Program-made: the position numbers and the translations under genes
Origin: Diphasiastrum complanatum
Lineage: Eukaryota; Streptophyta; Lycopodiopsida; Lycopodiales; Lycopodiaceae
Assembly: GCA_029204225.1 (NCBI GenBank)
Contig: CM055099.1
Coordinates: 49,943,027 to 50,007,026 of the forward strand
Direction of reading: 5' to 3'
DNA length: 64,000 bases
Shown: piece after piece, positions 55,466 to 64,000 of the stretch
Position numbering within the stretch: position 1 is the first letter of the stretch
Layout: each line of letters opens with the position of its first letter
Notes under the pieces: model-generated
The model's database searches: none
The model's input: only the letters and a program-made list of their open reading frames with translations
What the model was told of the DNA's origin: nothing

Positions 55466-58400
55466 TTGGCTTTCCTCTATAATGAAAAACCTACTATGTT
55501 TGAGACTAGATTCAATGTGCCCAACATTCAAGACACAATAATGCAACTGGTTACAAGCTTGCCAAGCTCATATGATAGTCGGGTGATGATTATCACGACG
55601 CATCCAGAGCTGACTCTTTCAAGAGTCATTGCAATGTTGTTGCAGGAAGACACACGGAGGAATGAAGCCTCTAGTTCCTTAGCTGATTCTCACGATTATA
55701 CACCAACAAAGGCACGACTAAGCAGGAGAAGAAGAAAGGCCCGAAGCAATCAAAGCAAGACCAGAAACCAACATAGTACAAAGAATAGTCAAATTCGCAT
55801 ATTAAGAAGAAGCTGTTTTGTAGATACTACAAGAAAAAGAGCCACTAGATTCAAGACTGTTGGATACTACAAACAAAGAACAACAGCAAGTCTTGGTTTC
55901 TAGATTCCAGTGCCACTTAGCATATGACCAGTCTCATTGGCTGTTTTGAGTAACAACAAATCGATAATAGCACACAAGCTATTAAAGGTGAAGGTACTGT
56001 AAGATTAAGCTTTGCAAATGACCAATCTAAGCTAGTTTCTAAAGTCCTATATGTACTCAATTTATCTACAAATTTGCTCTCTGTAAGCAGAATCACAGAT
56101 CTAGGACATAAAGTAGAACAAATGTTCAGTACTTCTATTCAAGCAAATAAAAGTTTACTTTGGCATTATAGACTTGGTCAATTGAATCATGCTGCTATAC
56201 AACAAATGTCTAAATATTCTACTGTTTTTGATCTAGATTATCCTAATAATAAAGTTAAGTTACATGTCTGTCAAGACTATTTAGTTGGTAAACAAGCTAG
56301 GAAAGCATTTAGGTCAAGCCATTAGCATACTGCTAGAGGATTGTTAGATGTTGTACATACAGGCATTTGTGGCCCGATGAAAAATCCTTCTCTAAAGGAT
56401 GCAAAGTATTTTATATCTTTTATTGATGAATTCTCCAGAAGGACTATGGGGGGTATTTTATCCAGAAGAAATCAGAAGCTTTCAATTGCTTCAGAATCTT
56501 CAAGGAGCGTGCAGAAAAAGAGACTAGAAGGACGATCAAGGCCTTGAGGTCTGACAATGATGGAGAGTACATCTCTACTAAATTTAAGAAGTCCTTATAG
56601 TCCTCAGTTAAATGGCTTGGCTGAGAGGAAGAACCGTACTCTGGTTGAATTAGCTAAATGTATGTTGACGCATGCATCACTGCCCAAGAGCTTCCGGGCT
56701 GAAGCTGTCTCCACTGCAGCTTATGTCTAGAACAAATGTTCAACCAAGGCCCTCTCAGGTAAAACACTCCATGAGGTGTGGACAGGCTCTAAGCCTTCTG
56801 TGAAGAACACACGAGTGTTATGCATCGTCTATGCACAGATCTCAAAAGAGACGAGAAAAAAATTCGACTTCCAAGGTCTCAAAACCATTCTGATTGGTTA
56901 TACTTCATCTGATAACACATACAAGCTGTATGATCCCAATATCTAACAAATCTTGTACAACTAGGATACAGTCTTTATCGAGGATCAGTTCATCGATATC
57001 AAAGGCACAGATATTGTTCTAGGAGAATCTTTATCACTTGCCATTGACACGACTATTCGAGCTTCAAGCTCAAGCGTGTCCATTGTCGATCCACTATTTG
57101 ACAACAAATCAGACAAAGACGTTGTTGCTGCCCAGCAACAAGTCCCAAGAGTGGTTCATCAGTAAATTTCTCCCAAAAGATCAAGTCGAATGTGCACATA
57201 GCCCACAAGGTATACTCTTGAGTCTGCATGTCTCTTGATACAAGAACCGACAATAGTCAAAGAGGCACTTAGCCAACCAAACTCTAATCTCTGGAAGCCA
57301 TGGATAGAGAATATTCCTCTTTGATCCAGAACCAGATGTGGTCATTAGTCGAAGCTCCTACTGGCTGCAATATCATCGATTGCAAATGGATCTTTAAGAT
57401 CAAGTACAATGCCAATGGAGTGATTGATCAAAGGAAGGCAAGACTGGTAGCATAAGGATTCACTCAGATCTCCAACGTTGACTATAGTAATACTTTCAGT
57501 CCAGTAGTCAAGCATTCATCGATCCGAGCCCTCCTATCATATGCTGCAGCAACCGACCTTGAAGTGCATCAACTTGATGTGCAAACGATGTATTTGAATG
57601 GAGTTATGCAAGAAGACATCTACATGATCTAGCCCAAAGGATATATTCTAGAAGGTATGAAGAATAATGTCTGTAAGCTCCATAAGGCACTTTACGCCGC
57701 TTGAAACAATCTGTCAGAGCTTGGTTTCAAAGGATCAACACATTCCTCATGAAACAAGATTTTCAACCAAGCACTGCTGATTGCAATGTCTATTTCAAGT
57801 CGATGCAGCAATCTTTCATTATCATCACCTTATACGTGGATGATACGTTGCTTTTCAGCAACAATACCAATTTGGTTAAGGATTCTAAACAGATGCTATT
57901 TTTTGAGTTCGACATGATCGTTCTGGGTGAATCTCACTTCTATGTGGGCATTCAAATCCATAGAGACGGAGCAAGATGACTGATTTATATTACTCAACAA
58001 AGTTATCTTCACAATGTTCTTGACAAATATAATCTGATGAACTGTAAGTTAGCTCACTCACCGATGGATCCAAGCCTACGTTTGTCAAAGGACCAATGTC
58101 CCCAGACAAAGCAAGAAGAGGAGTAGATGAGAGAATGTCCTTATTGATGGATACTTGGATCTCTCATGTATGCAATGGTCTGTACAAGACCTGACATCTC
58201 TTTTGTAGTAAGCTCACTCAGCCAATATATGGCTAATCTTGACATTACCCATTGGAAGGCTCTTATAAGAGTCATGAGGTATATTCGAACTACCGTGGAC
58301 CAATGCATCTACAATGGAGAAGTCAACAATGACAATCTCCATCAGCTTAGTGGATACTCTGAAGCAAGCTGGAGAGGAGATGTAGACAATCGTAAGTCCA

Positions 58401-58838
58401 CATCTAGATTTACATTCTTCTTCAATGGCAGTCCTATCTCATGGAACAGTCGTAAGCAAACCTCTATCGCTCTTTCATCTACAGAATCAGAATACATAGC
58501 TGCTTCTCAATCTATCAAAGAAGCATTTTGGTTGAGAAATTTATTATCAGACATTAGTTTGAATCAGTACAGCCCTACAATCATATTATGTGATAATCAG
58601 AGTGTTATTGCCTTATCGGTCAACCCTAGATTTCACTCTAGGAGTAAGCACATTGAGATCTGATATCACTATATTAGGGACAAGGTCCTCAACAAGGAGG
58701 TAAGCTTAACGTACTATAGAACACATGACATGGTTGCAGATATATTCACAAAGGTATTAAGTGTTAATGCACACAACAAGTTTTGTGCATTGCTTAGTCT
58801 AAAGATCAAGGCATTTACGGATCCAGATTAAGGGGGGG
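55466..58838 (+). pseudogene. Copia element B: gag-pol, 5'-truncated, several stops
   Basis: Domains in order: gag UBN2 tail (55483-55903, TIMQLVTSLPSSYDSRVM); protease/pre-integrase (56000-56325, LLWHYRLGQLNHAAIQQM); integrase (56341-56830, LLDVVHTGICGPM and FISFIDEFSRR, with the Glu block LNGLAERKNRTLVELAK in another frame); reverse transcriptase (about 57380-58060, WIFKIKYNANG and active-site YVDD at 57832-57843); RNase H (58166-58663, SRSKHIEI at the end, then HDMVADIFTKVL). The purine tract TTAAGGGGGGG ends at 58838. At least six stops or frame changes. Stops after HIEI (TGA for CGA) and in the MIxPKG motif (TAG for CAG) fit C-to-T decay. The 5' LTR is missing. Confidence 0.9.
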
Positions 58839-60158
58839 TGTTGGATTTATCTCCTCTACTCTCCTAAATCTTGTGTTAATTTGCCTCCATTCATGCTGCT
58901 GCATTTTTTACTCGTGTTGTCACACAGTCAGCATATTTGAACTATTTGTCACTACAATCTGTATTTTGACTTGGAAATTTTCGCAGGTGAAAAACCTGAC
59001 ACTGTCGCTTTTTCACCAAGTGTTTTGTGACACTTCCAGAAAAGCGACAGTTGCGTAGTCTGCATAAATACAAGTAAATTTGAACAGGTGAAAAATGCGA
59101 CACTATGTTTTTACACGTAATTTATGACAGGCGAAAAATGCGACACTGCCCTACAAATGCCGAAGGTGCCTTACAAAAGCCGAAGGTGCCCTTATAGGAA
59201 AGCGAAGGTACCTTGCAAATCATTTTTTAAGGCATTTGACGGAGTGTCGTGATTTTCGCATTTTCACCAGCATTAATTTTAACGAAGTTCGATGGCGCGG
59301 CCTCCTCACGCTCGTTCCATACACTGTGCAATCAGATTTGACAACAACAACATCCACCCACGATCTCCCACAGCCAACTCAACCACTTTTGTACCTTCTT
59401 CATCTACACACTTGTAAAACTTATGTATATATTGAATACCATCTGAGTATTCAAACAACAGAAGATTGAATGAAGCATGACTTGTAATTTAGAGACAGAC
59501 ATTGTAGATGCCTTTGTGCATTGATTGTTTCTTCTAGATGGATTTTCAATTATAGGTTCATCACCTTTACAGATTGTGATTAGCTTTGTGGAACACGTGG
59601 TTATGTCCGCTATTGTTTTGTGCTCACCTGCATTATTGACTTGTATATTTCGTTATACAAGTGACTTGTATATTGATTTGCATTATTGACTTGTATATTA
59701 ATAATCTGATTACGAGTTTGTTTGGTTCTGCGTTCAGATTTGTGTCAATATTGCAATATTTTTCTACGTTCTGTCTGGCTTTCTAATTGCTTAGTCAGTT
59801 GTCTGCTCTTCGCGACTTATTATTAGTCTAGCTGTTCGCAACTAATAATTTGTCTAGACCTTCGCGACTGATTATTAGTCTAGCTCTTCGTGACTAATAA
59901 CTTCTCTAGATCTTTGCGACAAATTATTAGTCTGATGTTTTGATGCTTAATGTTTGGCTACGTAATCATTGTAGTACTAACATTTTCAAAGTTAGCTACT
60001 ATAAGATCGAACGTGATTTCTATCACTATTGCTTTGTTCAAAATTGATAGGCGTAGTCATGCATGAGGAAAGAGGAAGATAGCTTATTCCATTGCGCATG
60101 AATATTTTTCATTCGAGTTCGTTTCATTTCGAGTTATCTTTCACACCTCTTTCCAACA
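58839..60158 (+). mobile_element. Copia element B: 3' LTR, 1320 bp
   Basis: Starts TGTTGG directly after the purine tract and ends CCAACA, a perfect six-base terminal inversion. The front carries GCGACACTGTCGC and repeated GCCGAAGGTGCC motifs. A small array of about 32-bp units (TTCGCGACT…ATTATTAGTCTAG) lies at 59808-59940. The end resembles the LTR end at 40326. Confidence 0.85.
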
Positions 60159-61347
60159 AACAAGTGGATCTTCAAGAAGAAGATCAACTCTGATGGTTCC
60201 ATTGCTAAATGGAAAGCATGGCTGGTGGCTGAATAATTCACTCAAGTCCAAGGAGTGGATTATCAAGAAATTTTCAGTCCTGTCATCAAGATGCAGTCAA
60301 TCAGGACTCTGATTGCGTTAGCAGCTGCATAAGACCTCGAAATGCACCAAATGGATGTCAAGACAACATTCCTCAATGACAACGTTGAAGAGGAGCTGTA
60401 TACCTTCCAATTGAAAGGATTCGAAGTCAAAGGCCAAGAGCACAAAGTGTGCAAGCTGCACAAAGCAATCTATGGTCTGAAACAGGCCGCAAGAGCATGG
60501 TTCGATAGAATCAACTCTTATTTCATTCAATTGGGATTTGAAAACAATTCAGCTGACTGTAATGTTTATTCGAAGCATATAGGCACCAATTCAGTTCACA
60601 TAGCTCTTTACGTTGATGATGTATTTATTTTGTCTAATGACACTTCTCTTCTGTACACTACTAAGAGTGATCTGTCAAAGGAATTTGACATGACTGATTT
60701 AGGAGCTGTCCATTCTTTGCTAGGAATTCAGGCTTCAGAAGAAGATCTATCTTAGCCAACATACATATCTAAAAGGCATTTTAGAAAAGTTTTATATGTC
60801 TGATTGCAAACCAATCGATATTCCAATGGATCCAAGTATAGTATTGACTAAACCTACTAGTGCTGATTCTGATAGTGAAATATTCGACATAGTGAAGTAC
60901 CCTTATCATTCACTAATAGGATCTTTGATGCATGTAATGCTGTGTACTAGACCAAATTTAGCATACAATGTTAGCACGTTAAGTCAATTCATGTCTAATC
61001 CTAGGATCTCTCATTGGAAAGCATTAAAGAGAGTGATGAGATATATTCAGGGAAGTTTAGATCACATTTTGTGTTATGATGAAAATGCTATCGACCAACT
61101 CGTCCTACGAGGCTAAGCTGACTCAGATTGGGGAGGAACAGTCTCTACTAGAAAATCTACCTCCGGATTTTGTTTCTATCTGACAGGGGGACTGATTTCA
61201 TGGAACTCAAGGAAGCAGAAATCAGTTGCGCTTTTTTCGACAGAAGCACAATACATCGCAACATGTCAAGCTTTAAGAGAAGCTGTATGGATCGGGTTGT
61301 TACTTCACGACTTACATCACACTCAGTTCAATGCTACCACCATTAGG
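60159..61347 (+). pseudogene. Copia element C: reverse transcriptase/RNase H fragment
   Basis: Begins abruptly at NKWIFKKKINSDGSIAKWK, the first base after the element B LTR. It continues with FTQVQGVDYQEIFSPV, MHQMDVKTTFLNDNVEEEL, LYVDDVFILSND (active site, 60604-60618), then RNase H (SRKQKSVALFSTEAQYIA). It stops at HDLHHTQFNATTI, where the 300-bp dispersed repeat begins, just before the expected CDNQSA-type motif. Stops occur at several points. Upstream domains are not present, as expected if element B landed in this element and its other half was lost. Confidence 0.88.
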
Positions 61348-61675
61348 GGATATTAGAACTCAAAATGGGCCCTTCATCAAGATGCTGTTTTTGACTTAGC
61401 ACGCTTTCAACACTTATGTGTCCCAATGAATGGTGTCCATTTGTGACGAACTGTAACAGTGGTTGACGGACGGAAATTGTATTTAACTTTCCCGGCCAAA
61501 TTTTTGTGATTTTCAAATATCTCGCGGGACAGAACAAACAATTGTAATTGGACCACAGTTACTGCCCGAATACTCTTACGCTGCCCGTTATTGTTCACTC
61601 GAGGTTGATTTGACGTCAATAGTCATAAACTGTGGTTAACTAATCCTTGTAGTTTAGGAACTTCTTGTCATTCAT
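61348..61675 (+). repeat. Dispersed repeat of about 305-330 bp, copy 2, interrupting copia RNase H
   Basis: Same ends as copy 1 (ATTAGGGGATATTAGAAC … CTTCTTGTCATTC). It interrupts the RNase H frame of copia element C, so it was inserted after that element or marks a recombination join. Confidence 0.7.
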
Positions 61676-61679
61676 AGGC

Positions 61680-61997
61680 ATACTGGTAGAATTACTGTTA
61701 ATGGGCGATGCCACTTTGTTTGCTATTTATAGACATACTTGAAATGTAATAGATAAATGTGGTAAAGGCCAAATGTGCCTTAAGTCAAGTTTAATATATT
61801 TTGGGTCCCTCCCAATGTAAAAGTGGCTGAGGCCTTTTATGAAGACGTGTAACCTCTCTCTCTCTCTCTCTCACTTGTTGAATTCTCAGATTGTAGTGTG
61901 CAAGTTCAAGTATAGAACAATGGTGTTCTCTCTCTCTCTTTGTCCTATGTGATTGCTTATGTGCATGCTCTGATTTCACACACATGGCATCAAAGCC
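61680..61997 (+). mobile_element. Possible LTR end with diverged primer-binding site
   Basis: TGGCATCAAAGCC (61984-61996) resembles the initiator-Met primer site with two changes and follows CACACA. The 300 bp before it contain a TATTTATAG element and two CT runs (one at 61854-61872), plausible for an LTR. No matching second LTR was seen. Confidence 0.35.
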
Positions 61998-63600
61998 ATC
62001 TATGGTTAACACTTGAATGATCCTGACATGCATTTGATTTGTAGGAAATTTTGATAGCATTCTATTTGGTGAGAAAATTTTCAGAGAGGAGAAAGTTTTT
62101 AGTTTTGTTAATAAAGAGAGATTTTGTCTCTGGAATTTAGTTTATGTTTGTAGAATGATTCTGCTTGTGTGCAGAATAGAATCAAGAGAGCCATGCTTGC
62201 TATTCTATTGAAGCTTGGTTTAGTGCCAGTAAGGTCATTGCAAGGAGCGTGTAGTTGATGCGTCGATTTTTCCCTCATCTGAGTGATTTCTTGAATTTTT
62301 ATTGATGATGTTGATTCTGGAAGGTCAGTTTTAATAAAAAAAAGAGTGTGACTGAATCTGGGAGGACAAATTTGAGTAAGTTTTGTGTGAGCAATCCAGA
62401 GTCGGGAGATTATGTTTCATCCAGAGCCACATATTGCAGAATCAGGATCAGTTTGTGAACTGGTTTCGTGAGACATGGACGTACATCCACAGACATCGTG
62501 GAAGCACATTCGCTACTGTCATTGCTGAAGAGGGTAATAGCTTGAAGCCGTGACAGGTGTCCAACCTGAAGATAGAATGATCATTATGTGAAAGACACGA
62601 CAATCTTTGTATTGGCAGCCATGAACGGATCTTAGTTGTTTCCTTCTTCTATTCCTGAAGTCTTGTCAACGCAGCCATTGATGCTCTTCAAAGCAACCAT
62701 CGCAGTCTGCCAATGCCCTTGCTTTGGTCTTAACCACAATGAGAACGCTGATCTGAAGGCATGAAAAGAGGCTTGTGTGCAAATCAAGATGCAATTAAAT
62801 GTGCTTTGCGAAATGGAGTTCAGACCTGCGGGGCTGCGACAGATCAGTGAACTTATGATGCGAGGGCAGTAACGGCCATGAAGAAGTAGCGCTACATTCC
62901 TGAGTAAGCAGAGCAGTCGCGATCCAGAATGCGTGTATGATCCATAATGCGTGTACAGCAGGCCGACGCTGTAGCGATTTTGAAACTTGTCCCACGTGAA
63001 GAACGTGCGCGTGAATAGGCCCGACGGTTGCAATCCACCTGCACCAGCGTGATTCTTGAAGCACGATCCTGCGATTCTCCATCACCTGTTGAAAGCCCGT
63101 TGGAAGTGGATGGGAGAGAGACGACCCGTTGGAAAATCGGGTGCCCAGGGTGAATGAAAGGCAATTTATTTGAGGTTCCTTTCAAGTTTTTTAACGGCAT
63201 TTCTAAAAATTTTTGAGGATGGGTCCCTAAGGGCTGGCTGTCTTACACTTTTAAGACAGACCCACTGTGTCAAAATTTTAAAAAAACGCATAACAGAGTG
63301 TTAATTTCACATACTTGCTCCGTTTCTGTCGGAACAAAAGCTGTACAAGACCATTCTACACTGTCTTAGCTCCATTTTGAACCAGAAATATAGTGATTCG
63401 GAAATTGGCGAAAAAACTTATTAAGTTTTTAGTGCAGAGACCCCATTTTTTGTTAGGGACAGCAAAGATTTTTTCTAAAAAATGTCATTGGAAAACTTGT
63501 GAAAAGCTAATCAAACGCTAATAATTGATTGTCATGCTAAGTACATAACATATATAGAATGAAGTAAATGTTTTTCAAGGAATTAAGAGGTCAAATTGGT
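61998..63600. other. Stretch of uncertain nature, no gene recognised
   Basis: 62600-63200 is richer in G+C than its surroundings and has three overlapping minus-strand frames of 96-133 codons, none with a motif I know. The rest is AT-rich leader-like DNA ahead of the terminal Gag frame. Confidence 0.35.
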
Positions 63601-63611
63601 TTTACGAACTA

Positions 63612-63678
63612 ACCAAGTGATAAGCCTAATCGAGGTGACGTCTTGTGCCCTCTCCCTCGATTACGTGCACTTATCATT
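63612..63678 (+). other. Imperfect inverted repeat (stem-loop) in the leader of the terminal Gag
   Basis: GTGATAAG…TAATCGAGG is answered by CCTCGATTA…CTTATCAT about 25 bases further on, giving a two-part stem of roughly 17 pairs with a bulge and a loop of about 18 bases. It lies about 80 bp before the Gag ATG. Confidence 0.55.
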
Positions 63679-63757
63679 AGTTAGCTAAGTAAAACACTTG
63701 CAGAAAATTTCTCAAATTGAATTGATCAGTTCATTTACGTCATTCAAGTTGACTATA

Positions 63758-64000
63758 ATGGATCAAAGGGCTTCATTTGATAAATTTGACGATAAAAACT
63801 TTCATACATGGCAAGTCAAGATGAGATTATTATTAACTGAGAAAAATCTGTGGGATCTTGTTGACGGTTCCAAAGTTAAGCAAGAAGATTTCGGTGATTC
63901 TTCTAGTATTGATTTGCGTGATAAGAGAGCTGCTGCTTACATTGGTCTCGGATTAGTTGAATATCAAATTCATCATTTGGACCTTTCTAAGACTGCTCGT
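63758..64000 (+). CDS. Copia-type Gag N-terminus, open to the window edge
   Basis: ATG 63758 opens 81 codons without a stop. The protein begins MDQRASFDKFDDKNFHTWQV and continues KMRLLLTEKNLWDLVDGS, the standard start of plant Ty1/copia Gag (DUF4219/UBN2 region). Unlike every other element in the window, this frame is unbroken as far as can be seen, so it may belong to a younger copy. Its LTR and primer site were not identified in the 500 bp upstream. Confidence 0.85.
   Translation, partial: MDQRASFDKFDDKNFHTWQVKMRLLLTEKNLWDLVDGSKVKQEDFGDSSSIDLRDKRAAAYIGLGLVEYQIHHLDLSKTAR

Overview
This window looks like nuclear DNA of a land plant with a large, repeat-rich genome. The evidence is spliced genes with plant GT-AG introns, two genes of plant families (a TIMELESS homologue and an ABCG half-transporter), an auxin response factor relic, and nested Ty1/copia, Ty3/gypsy, CACTA and L1-type elements. 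Long introns filled with repeats, long (GA)n/(CT)n runs and an L1-like ORF1 domain suggest a non-flowering lineage such as a fern or gymnosperm. That last step is a guess from impression; the species cannot be fixed from sequence alone.

Layout. 1-13258 (+): most of a TIMELESS (Tof1/Swi1) gene, twelve exons seen, 5' end cut by the window edge. Its introns hold duplicated blocks, minisatellites, and an antisense LINE ORF1-like remnant lying between two (GA)n runs. 13259-22235: intergenic, with a tandemly arranged, internally deleted copia element (15555-18715), a reverse-strand primer-binding site with an LTR-like flank, and a degenerate minisatellite. 22236-28325: a reverse-strand LTR with primer-binding site and purine tract, next to an L1-type LINE with endonuclease, reverse transcriptase and zinc-finger regions, all frameshifted. 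29412-36167 (+): an apparently intact ABCG11/12/15-like transporter of 664 residues in eleven exons, whose splice phases all agree.

37230-46560 is a nest of elements: a reverse copia gag/protease piece, a gypsy-like gag, a CACTA TNP2 transposase remnant, a copia LTR with primer site and gag start, and a reverse-strand gypsy element. The gypsy pol has lost its whole reverse transcriptase/RNase H segment. Downstream on the same strand lie a 25-bp minisatellite open in three frames and a long unrecognised ORF. 47772-49545 (-) joins a class-C ARF pseudogene to four successive exons of an XAP5/XCT gene, introns included, as in gene-fragment capture by a transposon. 50900-52371 holds small coding-like segments, including a 111-residue GIY-YIG nuclease relic. 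53440-54535 is a degenerate periodic repeat. 55466-61344 is one copia element with a complete 1.3-kb 3' LTR abutting a second copia relic. The window ends in a Gag frame that is open to the last base.

Only TIMELESS and ABCG look like functional host genes. They serve unrelated processes (replication-fork protection; export of lipidic compounds across the plasma membrane). Many in-frame stops in the relics fit C-to-T change, as expected of methylated repeats. All calls were made by reading the translations; no database search was run.
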